From contig JBCFYV010000001.1 of assembly GCA_039000515.1 (NCBI GenBank), positions 64,493,132 through 64,557,131 on the forward strand: DNA of 64,000 bases. The letters run 5' to 3'. Shown here in pieces: positions 47,333 through 58,323 of the stretch (its first letter is position 1; each line of letters starts with the position of its first letter). The translations under genes and the position numbers were made by a program. The stretch is from Timema cristinae. Taxonomy: Eukaryota; Arthropoda; Insecta; Phasmatodea; Timematidae. Below the pieces are notes generated by a model. The model saw only the letters and a list, made by a program, of their open reading frames with translations, was not told where the DNA came from and made no database searches.

Positions 47333-47670
47333 GCTGTGACCTGGCGGTCTAGGGGTAAGGTTTCGGACCTTTGTGCTAGGGTCCAGGGTTCAATCCTCGG
47401 TCCCGGCACAGATTTATCTGATTACCAAACCCTTCCTTCACCTCTGACAAGACATCTTGTGAATGTGAGGAATGCCAGGTCTCCACCGTGGTTCGAATTC
47501 CACGTTAAACTGTAGGTCCTCCAATACATCTCACAATCACCCTACCATTACACATTAGCGTAAGTTCGTATAACCCGAACGGGTAGTAAGACGCGGTGAT
47601 AATAATAATAATAATAATAAAAATAATAAATAATAACAGCAACAACAGCAGCAACAACAACCACAACAAC

Positions 47671-47718
<48 letters not shown>

Positions 47719-47724
47719 TAATAA
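47333..47724 (+). mobile_element. tRNA-derived SINE with (AAT)n tail
   Basis: The head contains an A-box-like ctggcggtctaggggtaagg (47341-47360) and a B-box-like gggttcaatcc (47386-47396), the internal pol III promoter spacing of a tRNA. A tRNA-unrelated body follows, ending cgtataacccgaacgggtag then a long (AAT)/(AAC)n tail. The two hydrophobic minus-strand frames through the tail (runs of Leu or Ile) are artefacts. Confidence 0.85.
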
Positions 47725-49221
47725 AGGATCATTTGTAAATGTATTAATTTTATAGTTATAAGCAAAAATTAGTGGATAATAAAATTTCTGGTATATAATT
47801 TTATCTACCATGCCCTTATGAGTGTAATAACAGTGATAAATCTCTTCTTATTAACATTTAACAATGAATATACATTTTATGTGTGACTAATTTTGTGTAC
47901 CATTGCCGATATAGATTACTTATTTCAATATGTGTTTACATAATATAACATAACTTATTTGATAGTGCAGAATAATACTGGGCTAGGCCTTAGAAGACCT
48001 ATCTGTACTGAACAGCCTTACATGAGAGTTCAAATATTAACCCTGTATTTCAAGGTTTGTTTGCAGGGTAATGTGTTGTGATCCTCCCTACAGAATAAAT
48101 TACTAGTCAATAAGTCTCATAAGGGGAGCGCACAGGGGGAGTGTTTACATAATCACAGTCCCTTTTTTAGATTTAGATTCAATTGTTGGTTTTTCTAGTC
48201 TTTAATATTTAAAAATGTGGTTAACATTTTAATTGTAAGCTTTGAGGCCTGCTCAAAATTATGGTATTATAATCAATTTATATACAAATATAAATTCAAT
48301 TTTCTGGATTACATTAAAATATATTATTTTTGGAAAACTCTTTGGGGCAAATATTGCCAATTTTTCAAGCCTATTATTAAAATTCTGTCTGAATGAATTT
48401 TATTTTAGTTCATCTGAACCATATTTAACAAAGAAATGTGTTTGATTTTCAGATTAATAGATTTAATATGTCTTCTTCTTAAATAAAACATAATTTACCA
48501 CACTTTGAAAATAGTTTCCAATAGAGATAAATAAGTAATGTAACTGTACACAGTTCTGCCCCCATATTCACAGCATAAGACCAGGTTACATGAAACTGCA
48601 GATAATACTGAATCAAATTTTATTTGTTTATTATGTATATATTTAATTTCTCACAATTGGAAAGAGCATTACAGCCTCTCTTACGCTGATAAGCACTACC
48701 AGCATCGCTATTCTTACCCGTTGGAGTCATTATTACAGTAAATAAAGGTTGCTTTCTGAACACAAACACTGCGATAATGCGGAAACTAATGTTAGCCGCA
48801 AGACCATCAGAATTAGAATGGAGGCAAGTCTGGCTACACGTACAGAGGAAGATGGTGCTTGGTGCCAGTTTGAAACTTATAAAACATTTTTATCAGGGGT
48901 AAACCGTGGATATTGGGGCTGTACTATACATTGCTTTCCAATTTTCTTGCTGGTTTGAATTGTTGGTTTTACTATCTAAAACAACATCAACTGCCGGCAG
49001 ATAAATTGTAATCAGATGATAATAATGATATAATTTGTGTTCTAATACAGCACTTGTTAAAGTGTCATGAACATGTTTATAAAACTGTAAATAAATGTCA
49101 ACATTACCATGAATAAAATATCCCTGACTAATGCAATGCAGGATAATTCTTCCTCCCCTTCTGATAGTACAAGTATGAGCATGGTTTAGTACTATTGAAA
49201 TGGCTCGTGTGTTGGTGTTAG
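47725..49221. other. Intronic stretch before nardilysin exon 5
   Basis: AT-rich sequence with short chance open frames at 48242 and 48749. No motif of a gene or known repeat is visible. Confidence 0.5.
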
Positions 49222-49477
49222 AGATCCCGACGGACTGGTTGGAGTCCTGGAAGAAGGTAGAACCTCACCCGAGTTTCACCCTCCCACAGCCCAATATCTT
49301 CATTCCTGGTGACTTGTCCGTGGTGCCACTAGAGGACATTGTGGAGCCCTACCCGGTCAAGATACATCACAACGAACAAAGCGAGGTCTGGTTTCGTCGA
49401 GATGTCAAGTTCAAGCAGCCCATAGCCTACTATTATTACTATTTCATCTCGCCTCTTCTGCAGGTCTCGCCACAAAA
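49222..49477 (+). CDS. NRDC: Nardilysin-like M16 metalloprotease, exon 5 of 6 seen
   Basis: Acceptor gttggtgttag restores the split codon as Glu, giving CVSEIPTDWLESW across the junction, as expected in the family. The exon continues LPQPNIFIPGDLSVVPLE, YPVKIHHNEQSEVWFRRDVK and KQPIAYYYYYFISPLLQVSP. The P-x-x-N-x-x-I/F-x-x-D/G and Y-P-V-K-I, W-F/Y-x-x-D-x-x-F-x-x-P segments match nardilysin. The ATG at 49200 belongs to the intron, not to a start. It ends in phase 2 at donor caaaa|gtgagt. Confidence 0.93.
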
Positions 49478-49599
49478 GTGAGTTGGCTTTGACTTTGTTT
49501 GATATAACTTAGACCAAGTCTTCCTTATTTAACAAAAACAAGATAAATTTCCACAATAATGGCTGGTCGGGTTAATTTAGTAAAATGCCTCTATCTTCC

Positions 49600-49890
49600 T
49601 CATTCCTTCAACCATTCTTCCTCCTTTAATTTCTTTCATTATTCTCCTCCCCCTGCACACTTTCTGTTAGTCGATCCTACCATCTCTTTCTTGGCCTCCC
49701 TTGCGTTCTTTCCTTATTTATTTCATCACCATCATTCTCTTTGGTACTCTCTCTATCTCTTTTTTCCACCCTCATTACATGTCCATACTATCTCATGTAC
49801 TCCCTGTACTCCAACTCTTTCCTGTATAACTTCATTCCTAATCCCATTTCTCTTCAGGACAGTTAACATGCTCCTCGCAAACTTCATTCA
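49600..49890 (-). mobile_element. RTE/CR1-type non-LTR relic, 3' end of ORF2
   Basis: The minus strand reads YGHVMRVEKR (49786-49757 side) and GRPRKRW (encoded at 49700-49680). This pairing of a W/Y-G-H-V-x-R block with a G-R-P-x-x-R-W block is the usual C-end of RTE- and related non-LTR reverse transcriptases. Stops interrupt it. The pyrimidine-rich plus-strand frame over the same stretch is a shadow. Confidence 0.7.
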
Positions 49891-49906
49891 CTACAATTAC
49901 TCTTTT

Positions 49907-50158
49907 AGGAAGTTGTGTTGCATGTTTCCCACTTCCTCCTGATGAGTTCTGATAGAATGAAACCTAGGTCGGGGGATTGGGTGGTGACGATTGATTTTAT
50001 TCTAGAGGCGCTATTACTTCTTTGTCCAGTGGCAGCAATGTAAAGTGTGAACGGTGTTCTTTTCATTGTAAAAGTCCTATTCTGTTCCTTCATTTTATAT
50101 GTCTCTATACATGTTTCCTCTACCTTTTCTCAAATACAATACAATTACCTCATAGGGC
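49907..50158 (+). repeat. Dispersed repeat family copy 1
   Basis: Shares nearly all of its length with 51246-51501, including ttctgatagaatgaaaccta, ggtcgggggattgggtggt and ctttgtccagtggcagca. It begins at the edge of the RTE-type relic and may be part of that element's tail. Confidence 0.85.
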
Positions 50159-50504
50159 GGAAAGAGGTTTTCTCTATAGAGACATACAATCACTTCACCT
50201 TTGAAACATGTAAGTGCTGTACGTTCCATCAATTAAACTTCCTCACACTCAACCAAAATAATATAGTATATGCTTCTGGGTCTTATGTAATTTTTAGAAA
50301 GGTACCTAACATAGTGTATTAGTGGGTAGACTTGATAATTCAATCAGAAAAGGAAAGATTTACTTTAGCTTTATTAAATAAATATAGATAACTAAAAATA
50401 CTGAACACAAACTTAAATTTCAATTTATTTCTCTCACTCTATTTTTATTGAGCAAATTTTCACTTGTAGGTGTCATGATGAACAATTTTTACAACTCGTT
50501 TTGC

Positions 50505-50746
50505 TGGTGTAGTTAGATAACATGCTAGTTTTGTGTTGAGCTAGACTGTCGAGGCCCCGGAGCTCAAGGTTCAAATCCCGGTCATTTGAACTTGGGGTGG
50601 TTTACCATAAATGGTTTTTCACTCTCCCTCCATGCAAATGTGGGTTCAATTCCTCTAAATTCAACCTTCCCAATTCCTAACCCATTAGCATAATCAGTAC
50701 TTAAGTGTATAATCTGAATGGGTAGTAAGACTAAATAAATAAATAA
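50505..50746 (+). mobile_element. tRNA-derived SINE with (AAAT)n tail
   Basis: A B-box-like aggttcaaatccc lies at 50567-50579, with an A-box-like segment about 45 bases upstream. The 3' body (cccattagcataatcagtac, aatctgaatgggtagtaaga) is homologous to that of the SINE at 47333-47724, but the tail is (AAAT)n and the head differs. Confidence 0.8.
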
Positions 50747-51060
50747 CATTTGTTATCTTATTTTCTTACTATGGCAACAGTTTGTAGACAAACCTTGCTT
50801 TTATTTGGATGGGCAGCGTGATACAAGAACATCCTGCTATTCAGGAGAGAACTTGTTATTTTAACAATCTGCTTACTTTTCCCCTATCAATATAAACTGG
50901 CCTAAGACAACACAGTCTTCCTTGCACTTGGAACACTCATAACAAAACTTGTCCAGCATTACATTATATATGGTATTTCGGTTCTTTTATTCCTCTCATA
51001 TTTTATTTGGTATTGTTGTCTGCAATAATCATGTCCATGATCTAATATACTCAATCAAAG

Positions 51061-51144
51061 AAAAGAAGAACACAGTTCACACTTTACACTGCTGCTACTG
51101 GACAAAGAGGTAAGGGGAGTGGGAAACGTGCAATGCAACTTCCT
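51061..51144 (-). repeat. Dispersed repeat family, inverted partial copy
   Basis: On the minus strand this matches two separated parts of the repeat at 51246-51501: the cagtgtaaagtgtgac segment and the gcaacttcct...cgtttccc segment. The middle is deleted. It forms a hairpin with the plus copy about 100 bp to its right. Confidence 0.7.
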
Positions 51145-51245
51145 ATGTTTGCCCTTAGTTTTTTCATTTTACACGTTCCTATATAATTGTCCTATTTCTC
51201 TCTACCCATTTCCTTTTTCTCCCTTTTAGGTTTTTTGCATCCCTC

Positions 51246-51501
51246 TAGAAAGTTGTGTTGCACGTTTCCCACTCCTCCCTGATGAGTTCTGATAGAATGA
51301 AACCTAGGTCGGGGGATTGGGTGGTAGTGATTGGTTTTATTCTAGAGGCGGCTATTACTTCTTTGTCCAGTGGCAGCAGTGTAAAGTGTGACCTGTGTTC
51401 TTCTTTTCATTATAAAAGAGGTACTTTTTCATTCTTTTTATATGTTTTTTCCCCCCACCTTTTTACCTTGTTTCAATTATAATACAATAGCCTCATAATG
51501 G
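51246..51501 (+). repeat. Dispersed repeat family copy 2
   Basis: See 49907-50158: high similarity over about 250 bp, ending in acaatagcctcataatggg against acaattacctcatagggcg. Confidence 0.85.
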
Positions 51502-52194
51502 GAAAATAAGTTTTCTAATAGAGCTATATTACTCAAGTGATAGATATCAGCATAGTCATATATTTACAATCACTTGCACAACGTTCATAAATAAATACAG
51601 CCAACATTTTACACACTATAGAGATACCCCACTGATCCAGGTGCAAACAGCAACAATACCAATACTCACTAGATTTTGTTTGACCACAATTTTAAACATT
51701 ACAAGGCCGTAGGTAGAGGTATTGGCAGACAGTACCAGCGGCGCACGTGACTTATTATATAACTGTTGCAGATATAACACAATACCTCTATGGTGAAAAT
51801 ACTGGCATTGTTAGTGTTACTTGAAATTATTGTCCTATACATAATTTGCAAATATTGTATTAAAGAGTAACAAATTGTTAAATTTTCTCTACACAATATT
51901 ACTCATAATTTAATAATCATTTATTAAAAATTAAAAAATTAAATATATAAGGGTTGGGTAGGGGTTGTAAAAGGATTAAAAAAACATAAATAATTTGAAT
52001 GAAGAATATTTTTTATTTCTAGTTAATTTGCTACTTCATTGCCTTACAAATGAAAAAATATGTACAAGAAACATTTGTTTTAATATATGCTTAACAGAAT
52101 GATTTTGTACTTACTAATTCACCTTTTTAGCTTTAACAACATCAAAATATATATTTTAATTTTATAATTTTTAATATATCTATCTTAAGATTAT
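51502..52194. other. AT-rich intronic stretch
   Basis: No gene or repeat unit is visible; one minus-strand frame of 65 residues is unsupported. Confidence 0.5.
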
Positions 52195-52345
52195 GAAAGG
52201 CACAACATCCAGTCCCCGACTGTTAATTCATCACTGTGAATGGGTAAACCCATATTGTCATCAATTATACATTTTCGGCCATGTCGGGAATCGAACCCGG
52301 GACCCTTAGCTCAGTAGGCAGACATGCCAAAGTGTTGGACTAGGT
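52195..52345 (-). mobile_element. tRNA-derived SINE, minus strand
   Basis: On the minus strand a head with tgcctactgagctaag (A-box-like, 52320-52305) and gggttcgattccc (B box, 52298-52286) is followed by a short body. The B box matches the consensus GGTTCGANTCC closely. The missing amino-acceptor pairing argues against a functional tRNA gene. Confidence 0.7.
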
Positions 52346-53519
52346 AGAGACATATCTGGAGAATCCTGAAGGTCACAACAACCGCCATCTACAAAAGCTG
52401 CACTTCTCAAACATTTCATAATCTTAGTAAAATGTACTCTCGCTCGAGCCAAATCTACATCTTGATGGGAGGTTCACCGCTCACAAGGGCTCTGGCCCAA
52501 CCCACATATATTTTTTAATAATTTTGAATACTAAGATCTTTTTCATAAAACTACAAGTCTACAATTCACAATTTTGAACATAAAGGGTTTCATAAAGAAG
52601 ATATTTTGACTTTTAAATTCTAGTGTACTTGTAGAAAAATATTAAAAGTCAGCTATTTTATTCAAAAGTTAAATAAATACATCCAAAGTAGTCTTCATTG
52701 TCACAGCAACCAAAAGCACACATAATATTTCAAAATAATTTTGTTTCAGTTATAGCTAAATATTAAAATATAAATTATTAAAAAAAATTAAGGAGCATAA
52801 ATACATTTAGTTTGGAGCTTTCTAAATTAGAGTTGGTTAATATGTAAGAAATAAAGTGCATTAAACAAAATATAATATGTAATAAATATGATAAAATAAT
52901 ATAAAAATAAAATACAAGTGAAAAACTCACACGTCTTTACAAACACTTCAATATCTCTTTGATTTTGTTACATCTTCTTCAGGAAGTAGCAGTTGTAAGA
53001 TTACAATTCAGAGTCCGTTCATGAGAGGTTTTTACCTGGATGGCAGTTCAAAAGTCATATGCCTAGGTTTTTGGCTGCCAACACTTGTAAAAGATCACAG
53101 TTTTGTTATAAATGTTAGGTTTTTTAATTATATGTCATATTTTACTTTTAAAATAACGTAAATTTAAGTTTTCACACACAATTTTTTAAGTTTAATAACT
53201 TCTTTCTACTCACTTCGAAACAACATTTTAAACATAATTAAAATACTTATTCTCTGTTTTGGAATGTTATCTATTAGGTGTAATATAGTGCATACATTAA
53301 TAATTTTCAATGTGCTTGTCAGCTGGTGCCTCACCACAAATGCCATACTTACATGTAATAGTGTACATATATAATAAATACATTCAATTCCTTTAAGTCT
53401 ATTCTTACAACTAACTTAATTATAATACTTAAATCTATCACATTTTATATTTTATTTAATGTACGAAAACCTGTCTTGAGTCCATTTCATGGCTTATTCG
53501 TCGTATTAGTTAATCTAGT
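52346..53519. other. AT-rich intronic stretch
   Basis: No gene, repeat unit or transposon motif is visible beyond general AT richness. Confidence 0.5.
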
Positions 53520-54430
53520 ATTATTATTTCATTAAGTCTGTGAGCCAATTAGCCATTTTTTTTATTTCTCTTTTAACGTTTGTTATTTTAACTATTCCCA
53601 AAAGTGTATCCCTTATCATGTTAAAAAGTGAAGGTGTTTTTTTCAGTATTTATTTATATATGAAAGCATTTTGTAGTGTTGTTCCCTGTGTTGTGACTGT
53701 GAGCCTGTCTTACTTTATGTTTATGAGTAGTACTGAATTATTATTTTATAGTAATACATGTTTTTACTGTCAATGGTTTCCACTCCTTATTCAAGACTTT
53801 GGTAATATTGTTGTTTTCACTCATTATTTGAAGACATTTAATTTGGCTATTTCTTAATTGATTTATATATAGATCACTTGTATTTCCCCAATAAGTAATA
53901 CCATAGCCGAGATGTGATTCTATTAGTGCATGATATACTATTTATATTATGTAAACAATCTAAGCAATGACCTTTTATATCTAATTTATACTTTATAACA
54001 TGCAGTAGTCTGATATGCATTGTTTGTGTTTTTTTAATGTTGATTTTTAATTTATTATCGTGAGTCCAGTTTTGTATTTGTATTGCAACATTTGTTTAGC
54101 TCTATCTACATTTCTGTGCACTGCATACAGCATTGTGTCGTCAGCATATATAAATATACCGCAACTCTCAGTTCTGTATTCAGTTTGACATTGTACTTGT
54201 ATAGATTAAGTATAATATTGGGACTCTGATATTTATACCCAATTCATCACTTTCTATATTAATTATTTTCCTATTTGCTAGGTAATCTTTAAAACATTCA
54301 TAAATATTACCTCTGATACCAATTTTATAAAGTGATTCTAGTAAAATATCTTTATCAAACATATCAAACGCTTGGGACATGTCTATAAATGCTATAGCTA
54401 TATGTTTGTTATCATTTAATTTCTTTTAGC
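53520..54430 (-). mobile_element. Jockey/CR1-like non-LTR reverse transcriptase relic
   Basis: The minus strand carries SQAFDMFDKDILLESLYKIG and NIYECFKDYLANRK (RT motif A and following helix), then YADDT (54148-54134, catalytic), NKLKINIKKTQ (motif D area) and ALIESHLGYGITYWGNTSDL (thumb, frame-shifted). Order and wording match Jockey/CR1-type elements. Several stops and frame changes mark it as dead; 5' parts are absent. Confidence 0.8.
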
Positions 54431-55152
54431 ATTTGATTAGTGAAAGTGTGTAAAAGTATTTCCGACCCTTTGTTTTTTTGGAATCTGTATTGTTGGTGGT
54501 GATGGCGGTTGCGGTAGGGGCAGGGGTAGCGGTAGTAATAAACAGAAAATCTATCTACTACTACTTTCTTCGTTGACAATAATTGTAGACGTGTAGATTT
54601 ATAAAACAGTTACTTGGTAGTATGCTTGTAATAGTGAATACATATCAACATTATAACACATAACCAACACCATTCACTTCAACCTAATCTAAACTTAACA
54701 AAGTTTAAACTCACTTAGGGAACTTGTCACTCTTGTCTTACATAGAATAGCTGATGGTGTTTCAATCCTGGTCGACATGGTCTTCACACTCTCCCTCCCC
54801 ACAAGTCCAGGTATAGTTACTATACAATAATACGTTTATCACTTTTATTCGTTTAGTGTAACTTTTGTTTGTATTATCAAACTTGTAAAATCATCTATAA
54901 AATCAGAGAAATGGGTAATCTTACAAATGTTTTGTATCCCAGTCCAACTTAAAAATATACACCTCAATTTGAAAAAAACATTTTTGAGGAATCAGTCACA
55001 AATGAGTGATAATGTCTTTTAAACAGTCGAAGCTAAAATGGACCTGTTCCTAACAATGATCAAATATTGTTTCTACCAAAGTTAGTATTATTTTTCAATG
55101 TTTTCGTTGTTCTAATTGTGATGTAGATTGTAAATGATGGCTGTTGTTGTAG
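54431..55152. other. Intronic stretch before nardilysin exon 6
   Basis: Contains a GGT/GGC-rich run near 54495-54535 and a poor SINE-like B-box (gtttcaatcctgg) near 54760. No gene is visible. Confidence 0.45.
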
Positions 55153-55303
55153 CCGGGTGATGTTGGACTTGTACTGCAGTCTACTGAAGCAGCTGGTCGC
55201 AGAAGAAGCTTATCCAGCCAAGACTGCTAAGCTCACTTACGATATATATGTTGAGGATAGAGGATTTGTTGTCAAGGTGGGAGGATTCAATGACAAGCTG
55301 AGG
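55153..55303 (+). CDS. NRDC: Nardilysin-like M16 metalloprotease, exon 6 of 6 seen
   Basis: After a 5.7-kb intron, acceptor ttgttgtag completes an Asn codon and opens RVMLDLYCSLLKQLVAEEAY, PAKTAKLTYDIYVEDRGFVV and KVGGFNDKLR. The Y-x-A-x-x-A-x-L-x-Y and V-x-G-F-N-x-K-L motifs are strongly conserved in M16A proteases. The exon ends in phase 0 at donor agg|gtgagc. The next exon should begin with a Pro/Leu-rich segment of the same domain; I did not find it up to the window end. Confidence 0.92.
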
Positions 55304-57230
55304 GTGAGCAAATCTACATTCTTTATTAAAATATTATCAACATTTGAATTTTTATTTTTATTATAGCTATTATTATGATTACTAATGGTTCAACCCAACA
55401 GACATAGTATAGTTTTTATCATCATTAAACACAACAAGAGTGACAAGTTTTCAATAATAGCAAAATTAATATTGCATGAAAATTATGTATGATTTTAAAA
55501 TGAAAATAAGCTTAAACTAAATCACGTAAGAGCATTCAGCCATAGTTGGTTTCCTCGATCACAACTGGGAACCTCAAAATTAATATATTTCATTGGCATC
55601 ATAGATATTTAAGTACACAATTGTATTTATTTTATTGATATCTTTAAAATTAAATCCATCTTAATCTTTGATGCTTCTATAAATAAAAAAGTTGTAATCA
55701 GTAATGTTGTTAAAATACACTAATTTGTGTTTATTAAATGGAATGGAATATGAATCCAATATAACAATGAATCATATAGCGTGCTTGTCAATATATATTT
55801 GTAAGATTTATACAAGGATAGACAAGAACTACTTTGGAACAGAACGGAAAATGAGTCAAAATAGTGAGGAAAAACAGAATATTATCAAGATGTCACTTTA
55901 AAATAATTTAGAATAAAAATATATATAGATTTTTAATTTAATATGGTAAGACTAAAATAAGCTATAACTTTACTAAACATAATACTAATTTCCATGGTCA
56001 TTTAAACTTTAGAAGGGTTTTGTCCTCTCCATGCAGCTCGGTCTTTTGCTGCCCTGACTTGGTCGCACTCGTGGCCCTCCCTCAACACTTGCCAGCCTCT
56101 CTTCTCACAACCTGTCCGGCCTATCCACATCTTCTACTTTGTTACTATACATTTCTTTATTTTTCCTTATTCTACAGTTCTTATCACCCTCCTTCACTAC
56201 CCCAACAACTTTTCATAGTACTTTATTTTCAACATTTTCTGTTCTCTTCCCACTTACACACCCGTTTTGTTCTTGAAAGGGGTTTGAAACTCAATAATTT
56301 ACTTAACGCAAAGTTGCTTTTGTTTGCACTTTTTATTAGAGTTGGGTCGAATCCACTCTTTTATGAATCTGAATATCTGTTGGAGTAACCATATTGGCAT
56401 CTAGTTATTCTCTGAGGCCTATACTAGCTTTTCACCAAGACAAAATAATATAGATAGAGGTGTACGAATAGAAACATTTTGAACAAATATGGTTCATTTT
56501 ATAACATTTTGATGGAATTTTTTTAATAGTACAAAAACTACTACAAAACAAAATGTTTGGTACCGTAACAAATCTTCCCGTGGTTCTGAATAATATGGTC
56601 AAATGTTGACATTTAGAAACTTTCATAAGATCAACAATTGTCTATTTATGTATATTATTTTAAGGAAATTATCTATATGGACGAGCATTTTATCTACTAG
56701 ACTACTTTTGTATAACTTGTACATGAGCTCCTAAATAAACACAATGAAGCCACTTTCAGTGGGATAATGCTGAATGAAATGAGATACATATTACTACACA
56801 TTCTCCTACCAGTATATGCGAGAAGAGGAAAGGAATTATTGGTTTCACTTTCCTTTAAATGATAATATCCTACCATTTCACTGGACAGCAACATTCCCCA
56901 CTGCCGACTGTAGTTGAAGTTAACGCCGGCAGGAATAGTCAATTTTGCTCTTTAACAGATTGAAGTAGCTTAGTGTTTTATTGTCTCTTAGAGGTTTTGT
57001 TATTATTTTCATACATGAATATTTATTATAAGCGTCAAGGTTTTTATATTTTATGATGAGTTGTTTAATGTAAATAAGTGTGCCTTAAAATCTTGGAAAT
57101 GTGCTACCAACATTTCCCAAACCACAGGGTATTTACCAATACTGGAAATATACTTGATTATTCTTTTTGATACTGAAAATACTGGAATTTTGAATCAGAT
57201 ACTGGAAAAATATTCAACCTTTTTACATTG
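55304..57230. other. Presumed nardilysin intron, left of the LTR element
   Basis: AT-rich. The open frame at 56020-56388 is pyrimidine-rich and lacks any nardilysin wording, so I did not call an exon there. Confidence 0.45.
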
Positions 57231-57234
57231 AGTG
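57231..57234. repeat. Target-site duplication AGTG, left
   Basis: Four bases directly before the 5' LTR are repeated directly after the 3' LTR at 63779-63782. Confidence 0.85.
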
Positions 57235-57890
57235 TGTAATGTAATTGATTTGCCCCTAAAGAATATGTGAAAGCATTGACAATAATATCGTCCTAATTTT
57301 ATAAACATCTTATTTCATTTAAATTATGTAGTATATTAAATGGTGCTTAAAGCACTTCTTCTTCTAAGAAGGCAAAAGCCACTCTAAGTGACATCACACA
57401 CGTGACACCAGTCAAGTCAGGTTGACAATATATATATTTCAAATAATAACTTCCTCTTCTCGAAGGATCGAATAGAGATTTTTAAATGTAACTTGAGTCA
57501 TTTTCCGGCTCTAGAACCTCCCAGTAAAACCGAGATGTTTTTGTCTTGTATTTTGTTTTTTCTAAACTAAACCTTCTCGAAGCTTCCATGAGCAAGGAAT
57601 ATATACAAAGAATGGTGCAACGTAAAGGCAGTTGGTAGTTGGTGTCCAATACTGACAGAACTCACTTGGCGTCCAGCAACACCTTTCCGCGCTCATACAA
57701 TAGGCCGCGTATATATTTCAAATACATGATCTATTTTCACATTAAATAAACAGATTCAGAAATAAAAAACATGTCAAATAATGAGTGTTTATTAATTATA
57801 ATTCTTCAATTGGCGTCCATCGTGGCAGTAAAATATCAGAACAACATAATTGGTGCACAACGTAGGGACCCCCAATTCCAGAACGTTTCA
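57235..57890 (+). repeat. 5' LTR (656 bp)
   Basis: Begins TGTAATGTAATTG and ends CGTTTCA. A TATA-like cgtatatatttc near 57709 is followed about 35 bases later by aaataaac, so U3, R and U5 could be placed around there. The ttggcgtcc/ttggtgcac motifs at 57666, 57809 and 57850 resemble primer-binding sites. Confidence 0.92.
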
Positions 57891-57912
57891 ATTGGCTTCC
57901 CAACTTAGGGGC
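57891..57912 (+). promoter_or_regulatory. Candidate primer-binding site
   Basis: Directly after the 5' LTR, attggcttcccaacttaggg resembles the TGGCGCCCAACGTGGGGC-type PBS complementary to a tRNA 3' end. The cognate tRNA was not determined. Confidence 0.5.
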
Positions 57913-58140
57913 ACGAGATACCTCCCCGAGATACAGCACGAAATACCTCCCCGAGATACAGCACGAAAAACCTCCTCGAGATACAGCACGAAATACCTCC
58001 TCGAGATAATTAGAGGTGAATCACCGACAATAGCAGCAAAGCAACGCCGAGGACCGAGATATGATAAGCAGCAGGAAGCAGCGTCGAGGACCGAGATAAG
58101 CAGGAAGCAGCGCCGAGGACCGAGATAAACAGGAAGCAGC
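57913..58140 (+). repeat. Short tandem repeats in the element's leader
   Basis: Four units of about 25 bp (gagatacagcacgaaatacc) are followed by three units of about 30 bp (gaggaccgagata with caggaagcagcg). They lie between PBS and gag, where packaging signals usually lie. The 92-residue frame across them is a repeat product. Confidence 0.8.
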
Positions 58141-58323
58141 GTACCATCAACCATCACCAAAGAAGACTGGGGGTGGAGACGAGTATAAAGAAGAGATCCC
58201 AGATAAGTCATCAACAGAAACTTAAATTAATTAGTGAAAATATATTTATGTCATTTGTGCATTTTGGGGGTGGAACAGTAAATTTTTTTTTGTGATTTAA
58301 ATTAAGGGAACAATAATTAAAAA

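Noticed and set aside
47341..47400. Functional tRNA gene
   Set aside because: A and B boxes are present but no cloverleaf closes, and a SINE body with simple-repeat tail follows.
47505..47811. Hydrophobic membrane protein with Leu/Ile runs
   Set aside because: It is the (AAT)n/(AAC)n tail of the SINE read on the minus strand.
49200..49221. ATG at 49200 as a gene start
   Set aside because: The nardilysin exon begins at 49222 after an acceptor; the upstream codons are intronic and the phase fits exon 4.
52286..52320. Functional tRNA gene on the minus strand
   Set aside because: The B box is good but no acceptor stem pairs; a SINE head fits better.
56020..56388. Next nardilysin exon
   Set aside because: The frame is pyrimidine-rich, lacks nardilysin wording and has no fitting acceptor in phase 0.
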